Below, piece by piece: positions 7,421-16,855 of a stretch of 64,000 nucleotides of DNA; the stretch's first letter is position 1, and the number at the start of each line of letters is the position of its first letter. The translations under genes were made by a program, and so were the position numbers. The stretch lies in the NCBI RefSeq assembly GCF_000014865.1, contig NC_008576.1:3873001-3937000 (forward strand). The letters run 5' to 3'. This DNA comes from Magnetococcus marinus MC-1 (GTDB lineage Bacteria; Pseudomonadota; Magnetococcia; Magnetococcales; Magnetococcaceae). The notes under the pieces were generated by a model. It saw only the letters and a list, made by a program, of their open reading frames with translations. It did not search any database and was not told the origin of the DNA.

Positions 7421-9280
7421 TTACTCGCCGTGTAGCAAATCCGATGGGGCTGCACCCCAACGCAAAGGCAGCTTAATCAACAGCAAAAACGTCACGACCA
7501 ATACCGTCACATAGATCACCGCCAAGGTGAGCCCCATCTCCAACCACGGCATGGGCAGCCCTTCCAACCCCAAGCTGGGATTTAGCAACTCCCGATAGTG
7601 GGCCAAAGCATCGGCAAACTGGCGATCAAGATAGATGCGTACCAACTCCACCGTACCCCACAATGCCAACCCCCCCGCAAACAGCATAGCCAAACTCATC
7701 TGCAAATAGACTTTAAAATGGATCCCCATCCAAGTCATGCCACGGGTCATCAACATGCCATAGTGGTGCTTACGGTGCCCCAACAGGGTACCAATCTGCG
7801 CCAACAGCAGCGCCGCCAACAAAGACCCCACCACCAACGCAAAGGCGGGCACCATATGGGTCAAGACATCATTTAACAGGTTAAAGCGGTTCAGGGCATC
7901 TTGATATTTGGGGTGAATATTAAAGGCTAACTGGTTATCCCCCACCCGTAACTCTTTTAGCTGTTCCAGCAAATCCGTCAACGAGCGCGCGGGCACGTAA
8001 ACATGTAACGTTGCAAAAGCGGTCCCATAGCCGGTGACATCCCACGGCACAAACTGGGGCTGACGCTCTTCATAACGACGGCTCGAACCCGGACAAATGG
8101 TACCCCGCACCGTGTCATCCCGAGCCAGTTTATGGCAAGGCAACCACAGTTGGTGGATGGCATCATGCGCCATGGCGTCCCAGTCGGTTTTACCCTCCAC
8201 CGGCGTATCCAGGGCGATACTCTCGGGACGGGGACAGCGGCTATCGCTGATCATGGGTACGCCGGTTAAACCCGTCTCTTTTACAGCCTCTTGAATACAC
8301 TGCACATAGGTTGAAACACCACCCCGATCAAAACCCTTACGATAGAGCGCATGCAAATCCCCCCGGGCATTGCCCCCCTCCTGCAAGGGATCATATTTAA
8401 GATCCGGCAAGTGATACGCCGCCAACAAAGCGTGGTAGGTGGTCAACGGAAAAAGAAAGGCAACCTCTTCCATCGCGGGGATATGCGGAATCCAGCGTAC
8501 CCTAAAGGGTAAAAATTGCTCACCCTGCCCCACCGTCACCCGCATCCACAGCGTACTGAAGGTGCCCGGCAGGTTATCCCGGTCGATGCGCTCAGGTAAG
8601 GTATAACGTTTGTCCGCCGGCAGCTCCGTCAACAGCTCTTCCCGATAGGCCCGGTAGTCAAAGTGGCGGGCAAACAGGCGCTCATTGAGCACAATTTCCA
8701 AGGGTAAACCCAACCAATCGGGATTTTTTTGGCCGCGCTGTTCTAAACTCAACGAGAGCTGCCAAAGGGGATCGTCTGGATAGACGGCCCACCCGACAAA
8801 CTTGGGCTGAATACTCCAACTGTTGGTACCAGGGAGATTAATACGGGGACGCCCCCCTTCTAAGCGACGGTAAGGGTGCACCTGCAAGTGGGGAAATTTG
8901 GCTTTTAAGGATTGTACCTGAGCCAACGTATCCCGACCAATACCATCATGGTTTTGCCAATGCGATGTTACCCACACCGGCACCCCATAAGGACGCAACG
9001 ACCCCAGTAGCGCATCGGTCATGCGGTCCAAAAAGCTGGTACGGCTGGTCACCAAGAGCAAGGCCAGCGCGGTCACCAGGGTCAACAGCAAGGTCAACCA
9101 AGCAAAATCTCGCCCGCCCCCCTCACAGCCAAACCCGCTACAGGCATAACTGCGCCGATAGGCCACAAAGCCCAACCTAAACCAAACCGGGAACAGCCTA
9201 AAACGCCGTTTAGGGCGGCGCGGCAAGCTGCTACGCGGTGGTTTGGCACGGCGAATTTCAGGGGGGTTGCCGCTATCCAT
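7421..9280 (-). CDS. ABC transporter permease, FtsX/MacB-like
   Basis: A 619-residue membrane protein. The N-terminus is Arg/Pro-rich and cytoplasmic, followed by one transmembrane helix (WLTLLLTLVTALALLLV), a large soluble domain of roughly 350 residues presumably in the periplasm, and three more helices near the C-terminus (around ALVVGSLLAALLLAQ, SLAMLFAGGLALWG and AVIYVTVLVVTFLLL). That four-helix layout with a big loop after helix 1 is typical of type VII (MacB/FtsX) ABC proteins, which move or signal across the envelope rather than import. The ATG at 9280 overlaps the ATPase stop by 8 nt, so translation is coupled. The loop domain is not recognised. Confidence 0.85.
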   Translation of the reverse strand: MDSGNPPEIRRAKPPRSSLPRRPKRRFRLFPVWFRLGFVAYRRSYACSGFGCEGGGRDFAWLTLLLTLVTALALLLVTSRTSFLDRMTDALLGSLRPYGVPVWVTSHWQNHDGIGRDTLAQVQSLKAKFPHLQVHPYRRLEGGRPRINLPGTNSWSIQPKFVGWAVYPDDPLWQLSLSLEQRGQKNPDWLGLPLEIVLNERLFARHFDYRAYREELLTELPADKRYTLPERIDRDNLPGTFSTLWMRVTVGQGEQFLPFRVRWIPHIPAMEEVAFLFPLTTYHALLAAYHLPDLKYDPLQEGGNARGDLHALYRKGFDRGGVSTYVQCIQEAVKETGLTGVPMISDSRCPRPESIALDTPVEGKTDWDAMAHDAIHQLWLPCHKLARDDTVRGTICPGSSRRYEERQPQFVPWDVTGYGTAFATLHVYVPARSLTDLLEQLKELRVGDNQLAFNIHPKYQDALNRFNLLNDVLTHMVPAFALVVGSLLAALLLAQIGTLLGHRKHHYGMLMTRGMTWMGIHFKVYLQMSLAMLFAGGLALWGTVELVRIYLDRQFADALAHYRELLNPSLGLEGLPMPWLEMGLTLAVIYVTVLVVTFLLLIKLPLRWGAAPSDLLHGE

Positions 9281-10079
9281 CCAACAATTTCCCGGGATTG
9301 AGTTGAGCCCCCTCGTTGCGTTGCAGATGACAACGCCCATGGGAGACCACAATACGGTGAGTAACGCGGGGATCCATCGCATCCGACAGGTGGTGTGTGA
9401 CCCATATCAGCAGACGATCCCCCTGCTCCAACCACTGATCCACCACCCCCATCACCTCTTTGCGGGTAGCGGCATCCAGACTGCCGGTGGGTTCATCGGC
9501 AAACAGCACCACCGGATCATGGATCATCGCCTGCATCAACGCCACCCGTTGCAACTGCCCACCAGAGAGCTCATTCGGGTAACGCTGCATAAACTTTTCT
9601 AAAGAATCCTCACCCCGTGAACGCCCAGAAGATTGCCCGGCCATGAGGATTTTATTGACACCCTCTGCCACCTTTTCCTCAATCTCCCGATTACCCAACT
9701 CGCCACGCAACAAAAGCGGCGTGCGCAGGTTCTCCCGCACCGTCAAGTAAGGGGTTAAGGTCGAGCGCTGATAGGCAAAGCCAAAATAACGGCGCCGGAT
9801 CTCGGTCAGGTTCAAGGTTGAGTAGCGCCCCACCAAGCCCCGTTTGCCCCAAGCCGCCTGATGCCCATCGGGAAAGCTCCAATGCACCACGCCGCTACGG
9901 GGTTTTTTCATGAAAGTGAGCAGGTAGAGTAAGGTACTTTTACCACTGCCACTACGACCCAGCACCGGCAGCCGCCCATTCACCCCATCGGCATCCAGCC
10001 CCAGACCACCCACCTCCAACGAAAAGGTGTTGCCCCAGCCGGTGGAACCCGGCTTCTCGATTTGAAATCCCCAACCCAT
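9273..10079 (-). CDS. ABC transporter ATPase, MacB/LolD-like
   Basis: A 268-residue ATP-binding subunit with Walker [10 protein letters not shown] (41-49), a Q-loop near Q104, signature LSGGQ (171-175), Walker B VVLFADEP (190-197) and an H-loop in VTHHLSD. It pairs with the FtsX-like permease encoded directly downstream. The segment between Walker A and the Q-loop is longer than in LolD, with an inserted [13 protein letters not shown] region. The gene follows the VWA protein by about 14 bp and appears to be part of one leftward unit. Confidence 0.9.
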   Translation of the reverse strand: MGWGFQIEKPGSTGWGNTFSLEVGGLGLDADGVNGRLPVLGRSGSGKSTLLYLLTFMKKPRSGVVHWSFPDGHQAAWGKRGLVGRYSTLNLTEIRRRYFGFAYQRSTLTPYLTVRENLRTPLLLRGELGNREIEEKVAEGVNKILMAGQSSGRSRGEDSLEKFMQRYPNELSGGQLQRVALMQAMIHDPVVLFADEPTGSLDAATRKEVMGVVDQWLEQGDRLLIWVTHHLSDAMDPRVTHRIVVSHGRCHLQRNEGAQLNPGKLLDG

Positions 10080-10093
10080 GGATCACGGTATCC

Positions 10094-12739
10094 TTATGGT
10101 AGATATTCCTGGGGAATCCAGTAGCCACGACGACCACCATAACTGTGTCCATAGCGGTAATCCTTGTCAGGACCCAACGCCTCAGACCCAACCGGACCAC
10201 TAATGCGCATCAACGCCTTGCCATTGGCGGTAGCATCCGGACAACGCTGGCTGTCAAAACGACCCGCTTCAAACACCGGGCGATAGTTTTCCCGCTCCAC
10301 CACTTCCAACATCTGCTTGGATTTAATGGCCCACAGAGCCAAGTGACGCAATTCGCAAATGGGCACCGCTGGCACAGTCTGTTTGTTGCGGTCCAGGATC
10401 GGCTTGCCATTGGCATCCACCACAATCTGCGTGCCCTGTTTATCCCGGCCCACATACTCCGCCGACAGCGCGTTGACATTGTAGCTCAGCAGCGGGCTGT
10501 GCCAACGCACCGGCAGGCCACCACGTCGCTGGGCATACTCGGCAGGGGTCTCCCCCGAAACATCAATAGGGGGACGCCGAATCTCCTGCTGCAAGCCCAA
10601 AATCAGCGCACTAATCAGCGCCTTGCGTAGCTGGGGCTCGGGCAGTTCAAAATAGCCCTCGAAGCCGCCCAAAATGCGAATCCAGGAGGAGAGTGAGTTC
10701 GAGGTTACCCACAACTCCTCTACCACCTTTTCATCCGCCTCCACATAACCAATCAGCGTGGTATCAAAGATGCGGTTATGGCATTGATCCCCAAGCTCGC
10801 CACAGGCGCCCTTTTCCAGAATGTGCCAATAGACCCCCGGAATATCCACCCGTTCCCGCTTGAGCCGATCAATCACCGTACCCAGCGCGGCCCCCCCACG
10901 AATATCCAGGATAATTTCATCAATCAACGCGCTGCTCGACAGCTTGGCCACCTGGGTGGTCAGACGTTGTACCAGCCTGGATTCGCCCATGCGGAAAAAG
11001 TGCTCATTAACCTGCCCCTGCCCCGCAGGCAGGCTATCGCCTAAAATCTGCTTGGATTGGCTCTCAAAGCGGCTATAGGCCCGGTTGTAGGCGATGGGGT
11101 GCTTGGCCGTATCAGGCCGGCGTGGGGTCTGAATAAAGAAAGGCACCACGTTGTTGGTCTTCTCGCCGCTACTGCTGCCGCGCATCAGCTGCACCAGGGT
11201 ATCGCGGCTTACCTCATTTTTATATTTGCTCTTCGAGACCAGCCGCCCCCCCTCCATCACCGCCATGCGGCTTTTATAGCCATTATCGCCGATGACAAAC
11301 ATGACCTTTAAGTGATCTGCACAGCTCTTCATATCACTTTTCAGCGATTGTTCCAGCCCCCCATAGAGGTTTTCTTCATAATCATCCGCTGCATCACCGG
11401 CGGTGGTGGTTACCGTGCTAATGGCTTGTTGAAAGCGTACAAACTCCTGTTTTTGCTCAGCGGGTGAGAGTTCGCACTGCTCAGGCAGGGGGTAACCTTC
11501 ACCCACACCATCACCCGGACCTGGCTTTTCTTTATCGGCATAAGAGTCACGGTAGACCCTAAAACCAAAACGGAACTGAGTGCTGCGAAAACCCGGCACC
11601 TGCTTTAGCCGGTGAATGATTTCCTGAATCACTCCACGCCGCTGCGCGGTGCCGCGCACGGCGTCAATCACCGCTTCCATACTGGCGGTACCATCGAGCA
11701 GAAAGAAAACGTCCACATTCTTTTTACTCGATAACGACTTCATTTCCGGCAAAATCTGCTGGGCCAACCCGGCATTGATGGCCACCCGGCCATCCCCCAA
11801 GGGGCGGCCAACCAGACCTGGACGGGCCAAAGCCACCTGATAAAAACGCCGCTTGTCGCCACTGGCTGAAACCTGATCGGGCTCTACATGTTTGCCCTTG
11901 GCATCCACCAGATCCAGCACGGGAACACGCACCGGTGACTTAAACCAATCAATGCCGCCCTCTACCGGGGAGCAGGTCAGGGGGTTACGTTCGACCGCAT
12001 CGTTAAGCTTTTCATAGGAGCAGATGGTGCCATTACTTGCCCCATCGGGGGAGCGCAGATCCTCGCGGGGGCGCAGGCCAAAGGCGTTGTTCCAGATAAA
12101 ACCATCACTACGCCGCACCCAACCGAGCAGCTTATCATCATCCTCTAAACGGAAACGGTCGCCTAGGAGGACGGCATCGTCCCGTTGATCAAACACAAAA
12201 TACATGTGAAAGCGTGAAGCCCCTGTACGACAGTTGCCTGCTCCACCCACACAGGTTTTGAGATCAGGGTCCTGATAAACGGTAACGGTAGGGGGCTCCT
12301 TTTCCTCATCCCTGGCCGTGGTACCGGTACGGATGAAAAATTTCATCTCCAGCCCAGAGACCCCTTTAACCGGGACATTATAACAGAGCATATCACTACG
12401 GCTTACCCAACCCACCAGTTCCGGCTGCTCCCCCACCGCAAAGGTACGAATTTTAAGCCGCCCATCCGCTTCAGCCACCACCTCGGCCTGCTGATTAAAG
12501 GTCAATTTGCCCTTCTCTTGGGTGCCGGTATCGGCTGCAAAAACCGGGGTATCTTGGCGGGTTCCCCGCACCAAACCGGCCCAACGCAGACTCTCTTTAT
12601 GGTAGTAGGGGCTAAAATCATAGTTTGCACAGCTGCCTGAGCTGCGGGCATCCGCCAGCACCGTACCACTCAGCCCCAGCATGATCATGACCACTGCCCC
12701 AAACAGCAGCGCACTATCTTTCAGATTTCCGCAATTCAC
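10094..12739 (-). CDS. Exported VWA-domain protein with two SH3-like segments
   Basis: An 881-residue protein with an N-terminal signal or anchor sequence (SALLFGAVVMIMLGLSGTVLADA). Two related segments, GWVSRSDML near 110-118 and GWVRRSDGF near 206-214, each end a beta-rich region and look like duplicated SH3-type domains. A von Willebrand A domain starts near 342 with a complete MIDAS motif DGTAS (D349, T351, S353). The remaining 300 residues, rich in helices and containing several cysteines, are not recognised. In this cluster it sits upstream of an MacB-like ABC pair and downstream of an FGE-like protein. A periplasmic, metal-dependent adhesion or assembly role is inferred. Confidence 0.8.
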   Translation of the reverse strand: MNCGNLKDSALLFGAVVMIMLGLSGTVLADARSSGSCANYDFSPYYHKESLRWAGLVRGTRQDTPVFAADTGTQEKGKLTFNQQAEVVAEADGRLKIRTFAVGEQPELVGWVSRSDMLCYNVPVKGVSGLEMKFFIRTGTTARDEEKEPPTVTVYQDPDLKTCVGGAGNCRTGASRFHMYFVFDQRDDAVLLGDRFRLEDDDKLLGWVRRSDGFIWNNAFGLRPREDLRSPDGASNGTICSYEKLNDAVERNPLTCSPVEGGIDWFKSPVRVPVLDLVDAKGKHVEPDQVSASGDKRRFYQVALARPGLVGRPLGDGRVAINAGLAQQILPEMKSLSSKKNVDVFFLLDGTASMEAVIDAVRGTAQRRGVIQEIIHRLKQVPGFRSTQFRFGFRVYRDSYADKEKPGPGDGVGEGYPLPEQCELSPAEQKQEFVRFQQAISTVTTTAGDAADDYEENLYGGLEQSLKSDMKSCADHLKVMFVIGDNGYKSRMAVMEGGRLVSKSKYKNEVSRDTLVQLMRGSSSGEKTNNVVPFFIQTPRRPDTAKHPIAYNRAYSRFESQSKQILGDSLPAGQGQVNEHFFRMGESRLVQRLTTQVAKLSSSALIDEIILDIRGGAALGTVIDRLKRERVDIPGVYWHILEKGACGELGDQCHNRIFDTTLIGYVEADEKVVEELWVTSNSLSSWIRILGGFEGYFELPEPQLRKALISALILGLQQEIRRPPIDVSGETPAEYAQRRGGLPVRWHSPLLSYNVNALSAEYVGRDKQGTQIVVDANGKPILDRNKQTVPAVPICELRHLALWAIKSKQMLEVVERENYRPVFEAGRFDSQRCPDATANGKALMRISGPVGSEALGPDKDYRYGHSYGGRRGYWIPQEYLP

Positions 12740-13621
12740 GGATCGTCCTCCGCCGAAAAAGACTCGACTTGTTCAAACGCCTCTACCGATGCACCCGCAG
12801 ATGCACAAGAGAGGCAGTCTATATGAAAATCCTGCGTGGAAAAAGCCTTGCATGACCTTTTGAGCAGAATGAGCACTCTCCTTAGCCATGCACCCCCCCT
12901 ACCACGGCAAGAGAGGCTTCGGCCAGATAGAGCATACAGCGTGCCAGCACCCCTTAGCCGAACACATTCTACCGCCGTCCCGCCGCACGGCTTATTCTAA
13001 ACAGAGCCATTAGGATCGCGCATAGAGACCATTAACCCTTTAAATATATGTTGGTATTGCAACCCACACGGCCCATTTAAGCTTTTACAGCCCAGCGCAA
13101 GCCCCTAACACCCCCAGCGCAAGCCCCTAACACCCCCAGCGCAAGCCCCTAACACCGCCCTTAAAGGCTTGGTTTCCCGCAAGGGGCCGCACCCAAGTTC
13201 ACCCCGTTCCCAGGGCACGCTTTGATGCGGACGCCAGAGACAAACCACCCCATAAACCTTTTCCCTCGGAGATACGGGAGGGGAAATTGGGCATGGTTTT
13301 GTTCCTAAATGCCGCCAGAATACAGGATGCCCAGGACCAAAGGGATGTGTGGTTCACAGCGTTTTGTATGGACAGCGCTTATGTTGGCAAGATTTAGATT
13401 ATCCGCAAGGGAGACGCGAAGCTATGAACAAAGGGTATCTGTCAGCGCAACAAACGCCCCGACCCATAACCGGCAAAGGCGACTTAGCAAGATGACAGCC
13501 AGCGTACCACCACACCACAAACAGGGGCGGCAAGAGGCACCACCAGCGCCCCCTTTAGCCTGTGTCGTCGATCCGCGCATCCTCTTCGGAGCCATACAGG
13601 GTTGCCAAGCCTGTTAGCCCG
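12740..13621. other. Intergenic stretch, no supported gene
   Basis: About 880 bp between the FGE-like gene and the VWA gene. It contains a short tandem repeat (13091-13156) and only an atypical rightward open frame (13309-13617) that lacks a ribosome site and recognisable content. If the FGE-like and VWA genes form one unit, this gap makes a second promoter likely. Confidence 0.5.
13091..13156. repeat. Three tandem copies of a 22-bp unit
   Basis: The unit begins AGCGCAAGCCCCTAACACC and repeats with a 22-bp period at 13094, 13116 and 13138. The third copy diverges at its last bases. Function is unknown; the period of 22 makes coding unlikely. Confidence 0.9.
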
Positions 13622-14599
13622 TTAGGGATCCACCACCAGACGGAAGCCTGCCACTGAAAGTGAGGCTGGCATACAGACGGTACCGCCCAGGTGTTGCACG
13701 CCGGTCCAATCATCTTGGCCCAGCAGGTGATACCCCATGGAACAACTGCTATCGGACCACTCCCGCACGCCCCGCAGCAGGCTTTCTAGGCGCTGTTCAT
13801 CCTGGACGGGGTTTTCCACTTGGGCTAGGGCATTAAAGCGATCCATCACACTGGCGGCCCACTCCTCACGGGTAGGCAAGCGCACCCGACAGCCGCTGCT
13901 TTCGGCGGCCCATTGGGCATAGGCGGTGGCGGTATCGTGGGCGATACCCCGCACGGGCTGATTTTCCCCTTGAGCATAGACCCCCTTAACCTTGGCTTTG
14001 GGATCGGTGCGGTTCCACAGTAGACCGATCTGGTCTAATTTACTCTGGCGCAGGGCGGGATCTTTTATTTTCTGCACATAATCCACATAATTTTTAAACT
14101 GCTGAATGCTGATCTCCTGGGGCATCATCCACACTTCTTGCTCCAGATGCACCGAATCGAGGCTTTGCGCCCTGAGTACCCGCACCGCTTCGTGGTTGGA
14201 CTCCACCCCGGTAATACGGTGGGCACCTGCGGGAATAACCATCATTTCGTTGCGTTTGAACAGCCATTGTTCTCTACCGCAGTGGGCAACCGGCCCTTTT
14301 TTGATCACCACCGCCGCAGCCTTGGGGGAGGGATCGGCGGGGGGGTGTTGCGGGGTGTCGGTGAAAACACTCAGCAGCGGCGCGACGGGCTCCTGCCGGA
14401 GCAGGGTCAAGCCAGCGGCCACCGCCACAATGAACAGGATGGAGCCAACCAGCAGGCGCAAGCCACCCCAGCGGCTCTCTTTAGGGCCGTGCTCTTTTTG
14501 GATACGGCGGGCCATAGCAGGGCGTAAGCCACCCTGCCCCACCCGATGTTTTAATAGGGGGTGTGTCCGACTGAGCCCTTGTTTGGGTTGATCTTTCAC
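13622..14599 (-). CDS. Membrane-anchored formylglycine-generating-enzyme-like (SUMF1) protein
   Basis: A 325-residue protein: about 45 basic cytoplasmic residues, one membrane helix (LLVGSILFIVAVAAGLTLL), a linker and then an FGE-sulfatase/SUMF1-type domain. Family marks are EISIQQFKNYVDYV, QPVRGIAHDTATAYAQWAAE, RVRLPTREEWAAS, VREWSDSSC and the closing AGFRLVV. Genuine FGE enzymes use a cysteine pair to oxidise a target cysteine; here that pair is not evident, and many bacterial members are non-enzymatic. The GTG at 14599 is chosen over the one at 14603-14605 because TGAGG lies 5-6 nt upstream. Upstream member of the VWA/ABC group. Confidence 0.8.
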   Translation of the reverse strand: MKDQPKQGLSRTHPLLKHRVGQGGLRPAMARRIQKEHGPKESRWGGLRLLVGSILFIVAVAAGLTLLRQEPVAPLLSVFTDTPQHPPADPSPKAAAVVIKKGPVAHCGREQWLFKRNEMMVIPAGAHRITGVESNHEAVRVLRAQSLDSVHLEQEVWMMPQEISIQQFKNYVDYVQKIKDPALRQSKLDQIGLLWNRTDPKAKVKGVYAQGENQPVRGIAHDTATAYAQWAAESSGCRVRLPTREEWAASVMDRFNALAQVENPVQDEQRLESLLRGVREWSDSSCSMGYHLLGQDDWTGVQHLGGTVCMPASLSVAGFRLVVDP

Positions 14600-14761
14600 A
14601 AGCACCTCACGCTTTACCCGACCCCGAGTCTATCCTAGAGTGGGGTCCCATGAACTTTTGTGCAGTTTGGTATGGAACACCATCCCGTGAACGGGGTCAA
14701 CGTATAACCTGACAAACGCATCGTGTTTGTTACGATTTTCTGTCAATTTTAGGAGCTACCC

Positions 14762-15535
14762 ATGTTGGCTGTCCTCTCCCCGGCAAAAAAGCTGGATGAA
14801 ACCCTGCACCCTAGCGCGCGGCTCCATACGTTACCGGAGTTGTTGCCGCACACCCAGAACCTGATTGAGCAATTGCGTGGATATGATGCTGCGCAACTTG
14901 CCCATTTGATGAAACTTAGCCCGACCTTAGCCGAGCTTAATGTCCAACGTTACCAAGCCTTTCATTTCCCCTTTACCCCGGCCAACGCCAAAGCGGCGCT
15001 CTTTATGTTCCAGGGGGATACCTATGTGGGGCTACAAGCGGGCAGCATGGATGAGCAGGCGCTTCTGTTTGCCCAGCAACACCTGCGTATTTTATCGGGA
15101 TTATATGGGGTACTACGTCCATTGGATCTCATTCAGCCTTACCGTTTGGAGATGGGCACGGCGCTGGTCAATGGCCGGGGCAAGGATCTTTATGCCTATT
15201 GGGGGGAGCATCTGGTTGAGCGCCTGAACGCTGCGAGCGAGTCGCATGGGGAGCGCACGTTGATCAATCTGGCATCTATAGAATATTTTAAGGGGGTGAA
15301 GCGGGCCAAGCTGGCGGGAGCCTTGATTACCCCAATCTTCAAGGAGGTCAAGGGGGGCGAGGCCAAAGTGATTGGTTTAATGGCCAAGCGGGCCCGGGGC
15401 ATGATGGCGCGTTACATGATCAACCAGCGCTTAGAGAGCCCGGAACCCTTAAAAACGTTTAACCAAGGGGGGTATGTTTATCAACCCAAGCTCTCCACAG
15501 CCGAGCAGTGGGTGTTTACCCGTTCGGCGGCCTAA
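14762..15535 (+). CDS. yaaA: YaaA/DUF328 peroxide-stress protein
   Basis: A 257-residue protein matching YaaA along its full length: N-terminal MLAVLSPAKKLDE, LMKLSPTLAELN, LRILSGLYGVLRPLDLI, PYRLEMG, NLASIEYFK and a C-terminal GLMAKRARGMMARYM. In E. coli YaaA lowers free iron during H2O2 stress and binds DNA. The ribosome site AGGAGCTACCC immediately precedes the ATG. It is monocistronic and divergent from the FGE-like gene. Confidence 0.95.
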   Translation: MLAVLSPAKKLDETLHPSARLHTLPELLPHTQNLIEQLRGYDAAQLAHLMKLSPTLAELNVQRYQAFHFPFTPANAKAALFMFQGDTYVGLQAGSMDEQALLFAQQHLRILSGLYGVLRPLDLIQPYRLEMGTALVNGRGKDLYAYWGEHLVERLNAASESHGERTLINLASIEYFKGVKRAKLAGALITPIFKEVKGGEAKVIGLMAKRARGMMARYMINQRLESPEPLKTFNQGGYVYQPKLSTAEQWVFTRSAA

Positions 15536-15761
15536 GCAAAGCCTGCTCTTTTTTTACTCGCCAGGGTGATGCCCTGGGGCGATAAGATGGAGGAGGTTGG
15601 GCGATACCAAGCGGGGGCAGCCATTCGGCTTGCTGAGGCGGTTATGAGCGGCGAAAAGGGTGCCGTTTCATCTTTTTTGCGCACTCTGAAAATTCCTCTT
15701 GACTCGCTGTCACCTTTTCGCCATATTGAGGCTCCTTTCGCAAGGAAGGAAAAGAGACCAT

Positions 15762-15838
15762 CGGGGCGTGGCGCAGCCTGGTAGCGCACTAGCATGGGGT
15801 GCTAGGGGTCGGAAGTTCGAATCTTCTCGCCCCGACCA
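15762..15838 (+). tRNA. tRNA-Pro (anticodon GGG)
   Basis: 77 nt with CCA encoded. The acceptor arms CGGGGCG and CGCCCCG pair, the anticodon arm is CTAGC-ATGGGGT-GCTAG giving anticodon GGG, and GTTCGAATC forms the T loop. It borders the AT-rich island, a typical integration site. Confidence 0.96.
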
Positions 15839-15845
15839 GTTTCTT

Positions 15846-15884
15846 AAAAAAACCGCTGAAAGCGTGCTTTCAGCGGTTTTTTTA
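15846..15884 (+). terminator. Intrinsic terminator after tRNA-Pro
   Basis: Stem ACCGCTGAAAGC/GCTTTCAGCGGT with a two-base loop, flanked by an A-run and a T-run, 8 nt after the tRNA. Confidence 0.93.
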
Positions 15885-16001
15885 TGCCTCACCACCAACA
15901 CCCGCCCTAAGCAGAGATGCGTTGCACAAGGGAAGGTGTAGAGGCTTTTTGCTTATGATTCTTTATTCTGCCTAATGAGACCCATATTATCCACCGAGCG
16001 T

Positions 16002-16418
16002 TCAAAGGGCGTGGTCGCGGATGGCTTCAACAATTGATTTACTTTGCCATTTCACAATCGCATTAGCATTGTTTTTCACTGGCTGCGATGTCTTTTCAGA
16101 AGCCCATGGCTCAACAGCAATGATGGGCTTTCCGTAGAACTGCTTGGCAATCTTTATTTCATTATTGATCCACTTAGAGTGGGTGCTGTAGACGCCCGCA
16201 AGCATCACGACGCAATTGACGGGATACATTTTATCTTTGATTGCCTCATACAACTTTTTATCGTTCTCAGCATTGTGAATTGGGTCATCCTTTGGTATGG
16301 AATGATTTACCCAAATGAAGTTGGGGTGCTCATCAAAGAGTTCAACGAGTTTTTCGTAAGTGTCTCTGTAAGTCCACGAGTGGCTGATGAACAGTTGGTA
16401 TTTCTTAAGTGCGGGCAT
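16002..16418 (-). CDS. ThsB-type TIR-like protein (MTH538/DUF1863), intact
   Basis: A 138-residue single-domain protein. The start at 16418 is fixed by an excellent AAGGAGG-type site 6 nt upstream. It shows YQLFISHSW (7-15), WVNHSIPKDD, CVVMLAGVYS and KWINNEIKIA (E87 in the place of the TIR catalytic Glu), which is the pattern of MTH538/ThsB TIR-like proteins. In Thoeris, ThsB senses phage and makes a cyclic ADP-ribose-type signal from NAD. No ThsA is adjacent. A broken paralogue lies on the other strand about 440 bp away. Codon use is AT-rich like the rest of the island. Confidence 0.85.
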   Translation of the reverse strand: MPALKKYQLFISHSWTYRDTYEKLVELFDEHPNFIWVNHSIPKDDPIHNAENDKKLYEAIKDKMYPVNCVVMLAGVYSTHSKWINNEIKIAKQFYGKPIIAVEPWASEKTSQPVKNNANAIVKWQSKSIVEAIRDHAL

Positions 16419-16855
16419 GGTGCCTCCTTGTTGATTGAAAGGGCTAACAATAATTAGATTGACCCGCATAAAATGCGAGGGCTCATTTTTCTGTCCAGGC
16501 AAGTTGCCTTTGGATGCAAAAAAAATGCGTCAACTTTCTATTTTTTCAAATCTTCAATACGATCTCGTCATTTAGCTCAGCGTATTATCCGGAGCGCCAT
16601 ATGACTATCCTCATAGACCGCCCTTAGGGCAGTCAGCCCGTAGCGTCCTTTAATTTCAAACATCTACATAGATCATGAACCTGTCTTTTTGCGGGGAACT
16701 CATACATCGTCATGGTTCCATCTCGTAGCGCTGTATCACCGAATTTTAAACTATTAAATCTAACGTCGCAATTACTTTTTATATTGACATCAACATAGAA
16801 ATCATACTAGTCTTGCATTTATGTCAATCAATCTTATTTTTTATTGAGGCTAAAG
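16419..16855. other. Divergent regulatory stretch of the TIR/cyclase island
   Basis: AT-rich and without an open frame worth calling. It separates the intact TIR gene from the TIR-pseudogene/cyclase pair and must hold both promoters. A TTGACA at 16784-16789 is a candidate -35 for rightward transcription, but no good -10 follows at 16-18 bp. Confidence 0.4.

Noticed and set aside
13091-13156. Considered as a CRISPR array
   Set aside because: Units are directly adjacent with no spacers; it is a plain tandem repeat.
13309-13617. 102-codon rightward open frame in the long gap
   Set aside because: No ribosome site, odd Pro/Arg-rich composition and no similarity I can see. It is more likely chance in GC-rich DNA.
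15532-15795. Leftward open frame overlapping the tRNA-Pro
   Set aside because: It covers the tRNA and the end of yaaA and has no recognisable content.
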